From Sphaerochaeta sp032144095 (lineage in GTDB: Bacteria > Spirochaetota > Spirochaetia > Sphaerochaetales > Sphaerochaetaceae), in assembly GCF_032144095.1 (NCBI RefSeq), contig NZ_JAVSNJ010000016.1, positions 1 to 59,669 on the forward strand: a stretch of DNA of 59,669 nt. Reading direction: 5' to 3'. The notes under the pieces were generated by a model. It was not told where the DNA came from. It did no database searches and saw only the letters and a program-made list of their open reading frames with translations. Position numbers and translations under genes: made by a program. The stretch's first letter is position 1. Every line of letters begins with the position of its first letter. This document shows, one piece after another, positions 25,789 to 34,658 of this stretch.

Positions 25789-27229
25789 GGACTCTCAGCA
25801 GGTCCAACTTGCTGACACTCCTGTTGGTTATGGAGGTAATCTCAAACCACCCCCGTTTGGCGAGTTCCACGGTGAATACCTGCACCTGGTTGTAGCGGAA
25901 TATCACCACTTCTCCAGCCTCCACCATGGTCCCTTCCTGGTCCTCGAAATAGGGGTAGGGGGAATAGAGGGTACTGCTTACCTCATAGCTTGTGCTGTCC
26001 AATGCCTTGACCGAGACATCGGTCACCCCGTAGAGGAAGGTCCCTTCCAAAAGTGCTGGCTTTCCATTGGCTATCCACTTGTTCGGATCGACCTGGGTCG
26101 TTATCCCCTCATAGGCCTGGCGGGTCTGGCGGGAAACAAACAGGTTGGTGACCTCCATTGCAGCTGGGTTCTTCACCTTCTTGCCTAGGGAAGCCTCCAT
26201 CTTTTGCAAGTCAAGCTCATTCTGCCCGACAAAGTACTCCTCTATGACCTGTTGCTGGTTCAGCCCTGCGGTATAGGGTGGAGCAAGTGCATCCTTGATC
26301 CTGCCGGTGGTGAAGGATATGACCAGGATGGAGGACAACAGGACAGTGATGACAATCCACCCCTTTTTTCTCCAGAAAACAACCCTGTTTGCCCGTTTTT
26401 CCTGGCTTTGCAGAAACGGTGAGGTGGTGGGGTTGTCACGCATGTCCTTGTAGGATGGAGCCTGGAGGCGGTTCTCCGCATCCCAGTGCAAGGATGCCGT
26501 TGCAGAGAAAAACCAGGAGAGGGCTTTCTGGCTCTCGGCATTGCCACTCGCCTCCCGCTGTTTGGCCAGGCTCATGCGAAGGCTGCCGTCGATGAAGGTT
26601 ACGGTTTTTTCTGACACGGATGTGGCAAGGAGGCTGAGGGGTAGGGCACGGAAGCCATCCTCCCTGGTAGCCTTCTGGGCGAACGGGGGAAACCCTGCAT
26701 AGGCAAAGTAGAGCAGCTGCACCATCTGGTCGCAGAGGGCGAATGGGGTGTGGATGCCATGGTGTACCCATGCAGAACTCATCAGGTAGCGCTCCTCCTC
26801 CTCAGCACAAGAGGAAAAGAGGTCGGCCAGATCCTGGGGAAGGATGAGAAAGCCTCCTTCCTCAATTGCCCAGATCCTCCAGATGGGGAGGGTATTGCTG
26901 CTGAGGTCAAGAAACCTTGAGGGGAGGGTGCTCAACGCCTGGGAAAGATCCCGGACGAGGGAGAGGGCCTTGCCTCTTCTTGTGGTCGCAATCTCTGTGA
27001 TGGGAAAGAGGTTCAGTTTTTCGAAGTAGAAGCAACGCCTCTCCTCCACAATGGAAAAGCCCTGCCAATACCACGGCATTGGGGCCTCCCCATCGCGGAT
27101 GAGGTATCCACACTGCTTGCCACCATGCATAAGGTAGGAGGGAAGGTCCATACCCTTGGGCCCAATGGCTATGCAGGAATACTCTTTTTGCTCGATCTCT
27201 GCTGTAAAAACTTCAGGGGAAACAATCAT
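25748..27229 (-). CDS. one-TM protein with a faint kinase-like N-terminal region
   Basis: A 493-residue protein of no family I can name. Residues 1-285 are cytoplasmic; 290-309 form a single membrane helix (GWIVITVLLSSILVISFTTG); the rest would be periplasmic and rich in beta strands. The stretch at 84-185 recalls a degenerate protein-kinase C-lobe: GFLILPQDLADLF, then a helix, then LLYFAYAGFPPF, similar to the 'ly.lltG..PF' of kinases, but there is no HRD or DFG catalytic motif. The gene lies one base after the MEMO-like gene and AGAGG six bases before the ATG supports the start. It ends overlapping miaA. Confidence 0.6.
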   Translation of the reverse strand: MIVSPEVFTAEIEQKEYSCIAIGPKGMDLPSYLMHGGKQCGYLIRDGEAPMPWYWQGFSIVEERRCFYFEKLNLFPITEIATTRRGKALSLVRDLSQALSTLPSRFLDLSSNTLPIWRIWAIEEGGFLILPQDLADLFSSCAEEEERYLMSSAWVHHGIHTPFALCDQMVQLLYFAYAGFPPFAQKATREDGFRALPLSLLATSVSEKTVTFIDGSLRMSLAKQREASGNAESQKALSWFFSATASLHWDAENRLQAPSYKDMRDNPTTSPFLQSQEKRANRVVFWRKKGWIVITVLLSSILVISFTTGRIKDALAPPYTAGLNQQQVIEEYFVGQNELDLQKMEASLGKKVKNPAAMEVTNLFVSRQTRQAYEGITTQVDPNKWIANGKPALLEGTFLYGVTDVSVKALDSTSYEVSSTLYSPYPYFEDQEGTMVEAGEVVIFRYNQVQVFTVELAKRGWFEITSITNRSVSKLDLLRVPTYQKGTMLPGTN

Positions 27230-27230
27230 C

Positions 27231-28073
27231 CTAGGCCTCTATCCTTTTTGCACTGGCATGCCAGACAATACGTTCTTTTGGGTTGTGCTCGATCGGGAGG
27301 GAAGCAAATTGGGTAGACCCTGTTGCAAACTTGGTGAACTCCCATCTGCCAACTCCCCAACTCTGGCGGCGCAAGGCCTCGAAGGCGGCGATGCCACAAC
27401 TGGAGATGCTCCTGGACCTCAGTTCGTCAAGGAGGGGGGCACCACTTTCCAGGAGGGATACCAATTTCCGGCTATGGGAGGTTGCAAGCGGGGAGGGAAG
27501 GTTTGCACAGCAGTTTGCAGAGACGACGAACAGCGTCTCGGGAGCCATGGATACTATCCTGGCAAGGATTGTACCATAGGTCCTGCACTCTTTGGGGTCA
27601 CTGGTATTGGTGAGCAGGGAGAGGGCCGGTACCCCTGCAAAATAGGCACCTACCACAGGGAGGGTAAGCTCCACTCCAGGCTCTTCTATGAAGTAGCTCT
27701 GCTCTGAGGCCAGGTCATCGGGGAAGAGGGCGAGCAGTGCATCCCGTATCTCGGTTGCGAACCGGATGGTGGTATTGGGTAGCGTGATGCCTTCCCCAGG
27801 TTGGGTAAAGAGAAAGTGGGGCTTGTCCACCTCCAAGGGCTCCTGATGGAGGGATCCCAGGATGACCACCAGCTTGGGCTTCAAGGTCGATGCCTGGCTG
27901 AAGCTGTTGTGCAACAAAGGCAGCACCACCTCATAGCTTGCATGGCCGGTAAGGATGGCGGCCGGCAGGGTGGTGAGTTTTTTTGCATCCGTCGCATCCT
28001 CAGGGTTGCAACAGGCAGCAAGTTCTTGGGGATCGCTAGGGTAGAGTATCGTATGGTGTTCGCTCTTATGCAT
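27231..28073 (-). CDS. MEMO1-family protein (AmmeMemoRadiSam B-like), degenerate
   Basis: About 280 residues related to MEMO proteins and extradiol-dioxygenase-like folds. Corresponding blocks are TGHASYEVV for the usual PHAGY, ILGSLHQEPL for 'LGPNH', EEPGVELTLPVVGAYF for the 'EHS.EvqLPfl' strand, and FVVSANCCANLP for 'vSSDlSHy'. The two early histidines remain but the last His/Asp pair is lost, so the metal site may be incomplete. ATG at 28073 is chosen because GGAGG lies six bases upstream; an ATG at 28079 would leave no spacer. It overlaps rqcH by eight bases. The usual partners AMMECR1 and radical SAM protein are not here. Confidence 0.65.
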   Translation of the reverse strand: MHKSEHHTILYPSDPQELAACCNPEDATDAKKLTTLPAAILTGHASYEVVLPLLHNSFSQASTLKPKLVVILGSLHQEPLEVDKPHFLFTQPGEGITLPNTTIRFATEIRDALLALFPDDLASEQSYFIEEPGVELTLPVVGAYFAGVPALSLLTNTSDPKECRTYGTILARIVSMAPETLFVVSANCCANLPSPLATSHSRKLVSLLESGAPLLDELRSRSISSCGIAAFEALRRQSWGVGRWEFTKFATGSTQFASLPIEHNPKERIVWHASAKRIEA

Positions 28074-29499
28074 CGTCATCCTCCAAAAGTAGCCTTGCAA
28101 GGCGGCTATCGTCCAGTACTACCGAGAGATTCTTTTCCTGGGTTGGGAGGACGAGGCCCATCTTGCCTCCCTTGGGTTTGCGCAGGTGCTTTACCTGGGT
28201 ATAGTAGAGGTCAGCCTTTCCTTGGTGTTTTGCCTTGCTGAACACAAGGGCAAGATTCGCTGCATCGAGGAGTACCTCCAGTGGTACACTCTTGTTTTTC
28301 AGGAACTTGATGAATACATACCCTCCAGGGCAGTCACGGGTATGCATCCAGTAATCGTTGCCTTTTGCCCAATGGCGGAGCAGTTCATCGTTCTCCTTGG
28401 CATTGCGCCCGACAAGCAGGGTGTACTGTCCGCTCTGTATGGTCAGCCCCGGGGAGTTCACCTTTGTGACCTTGTCTACAGTCTCTGTGCCTAGCTCGCG
28501 CTTGAGGGCTCGTATGTCGTTTTTGTCATTCGCAGAGGGGGTGAGCAGCCGTTCGTATTTCTGTCTAGTCCCTTCCAGCTCCAGCATGGCTTTGTCGTAC
28601 TCGGTCCTGGCATTCTCAAAGGAACCTTTTGCCTTCTGGTAGCGTTCATAGTAGTGGGCTATCTGCTGTGTTGGCTGCAGTTTGGGGTCGAGAGGGATCA
28701 GGAGCTTCTCCCCGCTCTCCCAATCATCCACCTCCAGGGAGGTTCCCTTCTGCTTGAGCAGGTGTGCATTTGCACTGAGCAGGTCTCCCATTTTCTTGAA
28801 ATGAGAAAACTTGCCACTTTCCAGCATCATCCTCTTGTGGGAGTTTGCTGTAGCTTCCAGGCTCTGCAGTTCCCTATCCCTTTTTCGGCTGATTTTCAGT
28901 ACAAGCTCTTCAAGTGTCTGGGTATTGCTTGCCTGCCCGTACTCCTCCTCTATCTGGCGGTTGAAGGAGCTCTCCTTCCGTTCACGGACGATGAACTTTC
29001 CCCCGTCATCTTCCTTGGCTTCTGGAGGCATGAGGAGGGCGCCACTTTTTTCATCCCTCTTGGGGCGGCGGTAGAGTAGGTCGAGGATGATGTCCTGTTC
29101 ATCCGTTATGATGATGTTCGCTCCAGGGCCACTGTAGAAGCGGAAGTAGAGATGCAGCTTCCGCCCATGGTTGTCCAGATGGAGGGTGAGAAGGCGGTCG
29201 AAGGGAACCTGCTCCACCGAAACAACCTGGGAACCTTCGAGGTTGGCCCTGCAGAATTGGATGAAGCGCTGGAGTTTTGCTGTCTTTCCCATCTGCTGAA
29301 CCGCAACGGGGTGCGTCTCCATATGGAGTCTGCTGTAGGGGGTGCCCAACTCGGTATAGAGAGTCCACCTACCGAGGCTGGGATGGTAGAAGAACCAGCT
29401 CAGTGAATGGAAATCATGCTGAACGACCGACTGCAGGCTACTGCCCACAAAGGGGAGCTCGCTTGTAATGAGTTCTATTTCACGCCAGTTTAATGACAT
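28066..29499 (-). CDS. rqcH: NFACT family protein (RqcH-like ribosome quality control factor)
   Basis: A 477-residue NFACT protein. RqcH binds split 50S subunits with stalled peptidyl-tRNA and directs C-terminal alanine tailing. The NFACT-N domain spans 1-190 and keeps an Asp-Arg pair at 101-102 (PFDRLL), matching the pair needed for tRNA recruitment in Bacillus RqcH; a coiled-coil middle covers about 195-340; the NFACT-R domain carries GRNAKENDELLRHWAKGNDY, WMHTRDCPGGYVFIK and LYYTQVKHLRKPKGG. It is about 90 residues shorter than the Firmicutes proteins. It starts within the last 20 bases of folC. Confidence 0.85.
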   Translation of the reverse strand: MSLNWREIELITSELPFVGSSLQSVVQHDFHSLSWFFYHPSLGRWTLYTELGTPYSRLHMETHPVAVQQMGKTAKLQRFIQFCRANLEGSQVVSVEQVPFDRLLTLHLDNHGRKLHLYFRFYSGPGANIIITDEQDIILDLLYRRPKRDEKSGALLMPPEAKEDDGGKFIVRERKESSFNRQIEEEYGQASNTQTLEELVLKISRKRDRELQSLEATANSHKRMMLESGKFSHFKKMGDLLSANAHLLKQKGTSLEVDDWESGEKLLIPLDPKLQPTQQIAHYYERYQKAKGSFENARTEYDKAMLELEGTRQKYERLLTPSANDKNDIRALKRELGTETVDKVTKVNSPGLTIQSGQYTLLVGRNAKENDELLRHWAKGNDYWMHTRDCPGGYVFIKFLKNKSVPLEVLLDAANLALVFSKAKHQGKADLYYTQVKHLRKPKGGKMGLVLPTQEKNLSVVLDDSRLARLLLEDDDA

Positions 29500-30844
29500 T
29501 TTCGCTCCGTATCCTATCGTAGGCTGTTTTCACCCCTCCAGCAAGGTAGAAAGAGCCACAGACAAGAATTGCACCATCCTTGGCTGTGATCTGCATCGCT
29601 TGTGCAAGGGCTTCCTCATTATCCTCTATCAGGCGGATGTCATACTCTCCCTCCATCGTCTGGGTCAGTGCACGCATCTGCTGCTCGATGAGGTGTATGT
29701 CGCTCTTCTTGTAGGTTCCAGGTGTCGAGATGATGATGGTTCTGAAGTGCTTGAGCACCAGCATTCCCATATGGCTGTGGTCCTTGTCCTCCAAGGCTCC
29801 ATAGATGATGGTGTTCTGCTGTGAGGGGTAGAGGGAGGAGAACGATTCCAGCAAGGCTTGCAAGGAGTGGAAGGTGTGGGCTCCGTCCAGGTAGATGTCC
29901 GGCTCCTGTGCAATCTTCTGGAATCTGCCGGGAAGGGTGTTCTTCTGTAGGCTGGCCAAGGTCTGTTCGCCAAAGAGGCCCAGGCCCCTGAGTGTCATCA
30001 AGGCCAGGGCACAGTTCTGTGCCTGCACCTTCCCCAACATGGAAAGCGAGAGTTTCTCATGGTTGTGGTCTTTCCACCAGTACTCTACGATTTCCCCAGT
30101 CTGGGTGATCTTGTAGCTATAGCTCAGAAGCTGCTCGGAAAGTAGTGTTACAGGGCTATCCTGCTCTTTTGCTTCCTGCAGGAATACCTCCATGACCTCC
30201 CTGTCCTGGTAGCCGATAAAGCAGGGAATCCCCTTCTTGATGATCTTGCTTTTCTCATAGGCGATCTTCTCAAGGGTGTCACCCAGGATCTTGGTGTGCT
30301 CAAGTTCTATGGGACAGAGGACCGTCGCTTCCGGTTTGATGGTGTTGGTAGCATCGAGCCTCCCTCCAAGGCCTGTCTCGATGACAGCCCATTGGCATCC
30401 TGCCATGAAGAAGAGGAGGTAGGCATAGGCAGTGTAGAGTTCAAAGGTGGTGGGTGTAGTCTCTCCCCACTGGTCGCTGAAGGTGAATCCTTCCAGACGC
30501 CTACCCAGTTCGTTGCCAGCTTCAACAAGCAGAGAATCAGGGAAGAAGGTCCCACTGAGGGTAAAGCGCTCACGGTAGTCCACCAGGTGCGGTGATACAT
30601 AGAGGGCTGTCTTGTACCCCAGGGCGGTCAGTCCGCTGGCAAGGTAGGAGGCTGTCGATCCCTTGCCCTTGGACCCAGCAAGATGGATTTTCCTGAATGT
30701 CAGTTCGGGATTGCCTATGTAGGCAAGGATTGCATGCATACGATCCAGGCGGTATGTTCTGGTAGTGTAGTGGTTGGTTTGCTTTTCCAGATTGGTGAAG
30801 CTTTCCATATATCTGATGACTTCATCGAAACAAGTAAACTGCAT
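29480..30844 (-). CDS. folC: folylpolyglutamate synthase / dihydrofolate synthase
   Basis: Mur-ligase-family enzyme that adds glutamate to folates and, in bifunctional forms, joins glutamate to dihydropteroate. The P-loop is IHLAGSKGKGSTASYL near residue 50, with YVSPHLVDYRERF, IETGLGGRLDATN and the C-terminal domain's YLDGAHTFHSLQ, matching the 'DGAHN' motif with Thr in place of Asn. At 454 residues it is of standard length. ATG at 30844 is taken, with GAGG eleven bases upstream; a GTG at 30856 overlaps that site. It is the second gene after the histidine kinase, separated by 91 bases. Confidence 0.92.
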   Translation of the reverse strand: MQFTCFDEVIRYMESFTNLEKQTNHYTTRTYRLDRMHAILAYIGNPELTFRKIHLAGSKGKGSTASYLASGLTALGYKTALYVSPHLVDYRERFTLSGTFFPDSLLVEAGNELGRRLEGFTFSDQWGETTPTTFELYTAYAYLLFFMAGCQWAVIETGLGGRLDATNTIKPEATVLCPIELEHTKILGDTLEKIAYEKSKIIKKGIPCFIGYQDREVMEVFLQEAKEQDSPVTLLSEQLLSYSYKITQTGEIVEYWWKDHNHEKLSLSMLGKVQAQNCALALMTLRGLGLFGEQTLASLQKNTLPGRFQKIAQEPDIYLDGAHTFHSLQALLESFSSLYPSQQNTIIYGALEDKDHSHMGMLVLKHFRTIIISTPGTYKKSDIHLIEQQMRALTQTMEGEYDIRLIEDNEEALAQAMQITAKDGAILVCGSFYLAGGVKTAYDRIRSENVIKLA

Positions 30845-30935
30845 AGTTGTAAACACCTCGCGACAACTGTAATAGCATACGGTGGTTTGGTCAACGAGAT
30901 ATCGGCCAGGCTGTGTTTCTCCTTCCTTTGGGATT

Positions 30936-33900
30936 CTATGCCTCCTGGCTCAGTTCCTGTCCTTTGCCGGTATCGGCGCTGAGGATCCTGTCCATCTCAT
31001 CATGAATTCCCTGGGTGCTCTCCCCAAAATCGAACATGGGCCTGAGACGGGAGAACAACGGGCGGACAAAATGTCTGAGCTGGCTCTGGTCCTTTTCCAA
31101 TGTGCTCTTGCTCTGCAGGGTGAGGACGGTAACAGCCGAGGGTGAGTAGTAGGTTCCGACCTCCTGGAAGCCAAACTTCTTGTAGAGCTTGATGGTCTTC
31201 AGGTCATCGGCGAATACGTCGATCACCAGGTTCTCGATCCCCTTGCTCCGGGCAAGGAGGAATACCAGGATGATCAGGCCGATGGAGGCGGTGGTGTTCC
31301 GCATTTCCGGCAGTACGGCGAGGCGGATGATCTCCGAACAGTTCCGTGACTTGATGATCGGCTCGATATCAAAATACCGGGAGATGGGCAACGGCCAGAA
31401 GTTGTCCGAAGTCATCAGGGAGACAGTCCCCACAGGCTGCAGGCCCTTGAAGGCCAAGATATGTATTGCCTTCTCATCTACCGACCTATGGATGGACTCC
31501 TCAAGATATCCCTTTTCCCCAACCAGGACCTTTCGTTGGATGAAGAACACGTCGTTCATCCCTGCCTGGTCCTCAACCAGAGTGAATCTGATTGCATTCC
31601 TTTCCTCATCATTCAACGGAAATATTGTGGTAAACTCCGAGCCTACCTGTAACTCGCTTTTCACTCTGATCCTTCCTCCCATCTTATCCACGATATTGTA
31701 ACAGTTCGAGAGACCAAGGCCTGTACCCGAACCCGGAGCCTTGGTAGTGAAGAAAGGCGTAAATATCTGGTTGAGGTTTTCTTCAGCAATGCCGCAACCT
31801 GTATCGGCAACCTTTATGATGACAAATCCATCCTGCTCCATGCAGGAGAGGGTAAGGGTCCCGTTCCCATCCATCGCCTGGATGGCGTTTACAATGAGAT
31901 TCAGGAAGAGCTGTTGCAGCTTTCCCTCATTTTCCTGCAGGTAGGGAAGGGCATGATAGTTTCGTTTGACGATGATATTTTCCGAGTCTATGCCCCGGAG
32001 GGCGAGCCTAAGGGAGAATTCCAGGACCCGTACAATCTCCACAGGTGGGGCCTCTTCCGTCTTTTCCTCATCCTTGCGGGAGTAGATGGACAGTTCCTTG
32101 ATGACATCGGCTGCCGTCTTGGAGTAGGAGAGGATATCCTCAAGATATTCGTGGTGGATATTGTCCTTGTCGACTTCAGAGAGCATGATCTCTGCTGTAC
32201 CGAGAATCCCGGCCAAGGGGTTGTTCAGCTCGTGGGCAATCCCTGCCGCCAAGGTTCCTATTCCCGCCATTTTCTCTGTCCTTACCAGCTCTTCCTGCAG
32301 GTTCTTCTGTTCGGTTATGTCGTTGATGATCTCGATAAAGACGTTCTTCGAGTTTTCAGGAACCTTGACATTATGGAATTGGAAGGAGTAGATCTTTTCG
32401 TTGATCTCGCTCTCAGTCTCCTGCACAGCCCCATTGTGCAGGCAGTCTAGTGCCTGACAGAAGGTGCAGGGCCTGGTACGCTGGAAGAAGGCGCGGTAGC
32501 ACTTGTTTCCGATCAGGTCCTTCTTGTTGTTCCCATAGAAGGTGACCGCGGCCGTGTTGGCTTCCTGGATGGTGTAGTCGATGTCGATGAGGCAGACCGG
32601 AGAGGCGATGCCGTTGAAGATGGCTTCCAGCTTGTTCTTGCTCATGGTCAGTTCATCACCCTGGAGCCTGAGCTGTTCGAAGGAGAGTGCGTTCTCCAGG
32701 GAGAGGGAACTTTGGGCCGCAAGGATTTCCAGGGCTTCCAGTTCGATGGAGGTGATCAGGCTCTTGGTGTAGTCATAGCCGATGAGGATGTAGCCTGCAA
32801 TCTGTTTCCTGAACACCAGTGGGATAAGGACATCGAAGGGCGGGATCTGTTCGCTGACCTTCATGCGCTGCTCTTCGGGTGTGACATTGAGGATGGATGA
32901 GGTGTTTTCGCCTCTGAGCTTGTGGAGCCTCTCCTCCAGGTACGGGGGGAAGTCAAAGACGACTTCGTCACCGACCTCTAGGCTGGTAGGGCACTTGCTG
33001 TTTGCGATCATCTTGAACTTGTCCCCATTGTCGAGGCGCTTTACCACGAAGATGACCCACTCTGTCTTTAGGCCGGAACTCAGGTTCTTGACCACCTCGT
33101 CCCCAAGTTCCTTGAGGTTGACGATGGTTGTCAGCTTATGGCTGAGATTCTTGATGGTGGTCTGGTAGGGATGCCTTTTGGGAATGATGACACTGTCGAC
33201 CACATAGGCGAGCAAGTTTCTCAGGGGGTGTATCACCAGGACGGTCACGATTCCGAGGATGATGGTGAGCTGGATGATGTTCCCAGGCACAAACTCAGGC
33301 TTGATCAAGCGAATGAGGGTTATGATCGCATAGTAGGAGACTGAGGCTATGATCGCAAGGATGGTTGAGTAGATGATGTTGATGCCGATCCGGGAATAGC
33401 TGATGAGCCTGTACTTGTAGATGGTGTAGAAGAGCAGCAGCGCGTTGATGGTGGCTGCAAATATGTCGATGGGATACTTGCCGAATTTCGGAAAGATATT
33501 CATGAAAATACCTACAAGCATGACAGCGACACCTATCAGGGGTGGCAGCACATTCTTGTGGATCTTATGGAGGGGTTTGTATTTTGCGCCGAAGAGCAGG
33601 ATTATGAAGGTGAGGATAAGGTAGGAGTAGCTTAGGGAGTAGGCGGAGATCGAGCCGGGGGCAAGATAGTAGTAGAACGTCCCGTCGGCGGTAAAGCCTG
33701 CATCATTGACAATGCTGCCTGTGAAGTTGAGGTACATCAAGGGGATAAGCAACAGGTAGCTGACACCTATGAAGATCCTGATGTAGCGCCTGTTGAGCTC
33801 CAGGATATCCACTATGAAGTTGCTCAGGGCAAAGGGGACAGCCAGCAGTCCAATGAGCATGATCTTGTTCCAGAAGAGCGGGGTCATGTAGCCACTGTTG

Positions 33901-34067
33901 AGATGCATCATCATCGAGCCGAAACTCCAGATGGTTACAAAAATCATATAGAGTTGGAAAGACCAATAGAAACCTTCTTTCTTGTACTGCAGAAATCCGA
34001 AAATGGTGAAAAATACATAGAGAACAAAGGCCATTGCAGGAATGATGGTTGAGATGTCAATGATCAT
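30936..34067 (-). CDS. membrane histidine kinase fused to an N-acyl amino acid / AHL synthase-like (GNAT-fold) domain
   Basis: A 1043-residue multidomain sensor. Residues 1-285 hold about eight membrane helices of the histidine-kinase 7TM type. A GAF-like domain covers 310-465 and a PAS domain 485-585 that contains four cysteines (523, 534, 537, 542). HisKA has the phospho-acceptor H612 in AHELNNPLAG, and the HATPase domain (712-818) has N-box NLIVNAIQAM, DTGCGI and GTGLGLSNC. Residues 825-985 are a GNAT-fold domain resembling FeeM/LuxI-type synthases: R845 in FIQRKVL, EKGYL, VGTVSLMT, and SEIIRLAVLP with Glu912 and Arg915 in the ExxR spacing of LuxI proteins. The start has only a weak AAGGG. 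It faces the methyltransferase-like and HD-GYP genes. Kinase is certain; acyl-transfer function is inference. Confidence 0.88.
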   Translation of the reverse strand: MIIDISTIIPAMAFVLYVFFTIFGFLQYKKEGFYWSFQLYMIFVTIWSFGSMMMHLNSGYMTPLFWNKIMLIGLLAVPFALSNFIVDILELNRRYIRIFIGVSYLLLIPLMYLNFTGSIVNDAGFTADGTFYYYLAPGSISAYSLSYSYLILTFIILLFGAKYKPLHKIHKNVLPPLIGVAVMLVGIFMNIFPKFGKYPIDIFAATINALLLFYTIYKYRLISYSRIGINIIYSTILAIIASVSYYAIITLIRLIKPEFVPGNIIQLTIILGIVTVLVIHPLRNLLAYVVDSVIIPKRHPYQTTIKNLSHKLTTIVNLKELGDEVVKNLSSGLKTEWVIFVVKRLDNGDKFKMIANSKCPTSLEVGDEVVFDFPPYLEERLHKLRGENTSSILNVTPEEQRMKVSEQIPPFDVLIPLVFRKQIAGYILIGYDYTKSLITSIELEALEILAAQSSLSLENALSFEQLRLQGDELTMSKNKLEAIFNGIASPVCLIDIDYTIQEANTAAVTFYGNNKKDLIGNKCYRAFFQRTRPCTFCQALDCLHNGAVQETESEINEKIYSFQFHNVKVPENSKNVFIEIINDITEQKNLQEELVRTEKMAGIGTLAAGIAHELNNPLAGILGTAEIMLSEVDKDNIHHEYLEDILSYSKTAADVIKELSIYSRKDEEKTEEAPPVEIVRVLEFSLRLALRGIDSENIIVKRNYHALPYLQENEGKLQQLFLNLIVNAIQAMDGNGTLTLSCMEQDGFVIIKVADTGCGIAEENLNQIFTPFFTTKAPGSGTGLGLSNCYNIVDKMGGRIRVKSELQVGSEFTTIFPLNDEERNAIRFTLVEDQAGMNDVFFIQRKVLVGEKGYLEESIHRSVDEKAIHILAFKGLQPVGTVSLMTSDNFWPLPISRYFDIEPIIKSRNCSEIIRLAVLPEMRNTTASIGLIILVFLLARSKGIENLVIDVFADDLKTIKLYKKFGFQEVGTYYSPSAVTVLTLQSKSTLEKDQSQLRHFVRPLFSRLRPMFDFGESTQGIHDEMDRILSADTGKGQELSQEA

Positions 34068-34125
34068 GAAAAACCCTTTTTTTTCTTTCCATTAAGACTT
34101 ATTTGTACTATTATAGAGGTAATTT

Positions 34126-34632
34126 ATGGAATTAATCAAACTATTTCTTCTCGGAGCAACTGGATATTTGCTTGCGTTGTTGTACGATGTTGCCGTTTTG
34201 TATACCAAGCCTCTGCTGCAGAAAATCCTGTACGTGGGTTTTTTTGTCACGGCGTTTCCCTATCCTCTCCTGTTTGTGGCCTACGACTCCCCCCATCCTG
34301 GCTATGCGGCATGGATACTCTTTCCCCTTATCCTGGTTTTTGCCTCTCTTCTGGTATACTCGGTGCTCATTGAACTTGCCCTCTTCGGTGGCAGGCCTGG
34401 AGAGGTCTACCAAAAGGGTACCTACGGCAAGTCTAGACATCCGGGGTTCATCTGGTATACTGTTATCAATGTTTTGGTGGCTATATACTACTGGAACTAT
34501 CATATTACTATGCTTTGTTTTGGGCTTACCTTGTGCAACCTTGTCCTCATAACTGTTGAGGATCTGTATTTCTTTCCCCGCATGTTTTCCGGGTATGAAG
34601 AGTATAGGAAACATACTCCGTTTTTCTTCTAG
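34126..34632 (+). CDS. membrane methyltransferase-like protein (isoprenylcysteine carboxyl methyltransferase family)
   Basis: A 168-residue integral membrane protein with four or five helices. The C-terminal half carries the pattern of ICMT/PEMT-type methyltransferases: KGTYGKSRHPGFIWY (family 'Gpy..~RHP.y') and, after two helices, VEDLYFFPRMFSGYEEYRK, matching 'E...l...FG.~Y..Y'. The RHP and terminal E-Y-x-x-Y elements bind S-adenosylmethionine in this family. GAGG lies six bases before the ATG. It is divergent from the histidine kinase across 58 bases and followed after 26 bases by the HD-GYP regulator. Substrate unknown; a lipid or a small acyl signal is possible. Confidence 0.65.
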   Translation: MELIKLFLLGATGYLLALLYDVAVLYTKPLLQKILYVGFFVTAFPYPLLFVAYDSPHPGYAAWILFPLILVFASLLVYSVLIELALFGGRPGEVYQKGTYGKSRHPGFIWYTVINVLVAIYYWNYHITMLCFGLTLCNLVLITVEDLYFFPRMFSGYEEYRKHTPFFF

Positions 34633-34658
34633 GCTTTACTTGATTGGAGATTCTTCAG

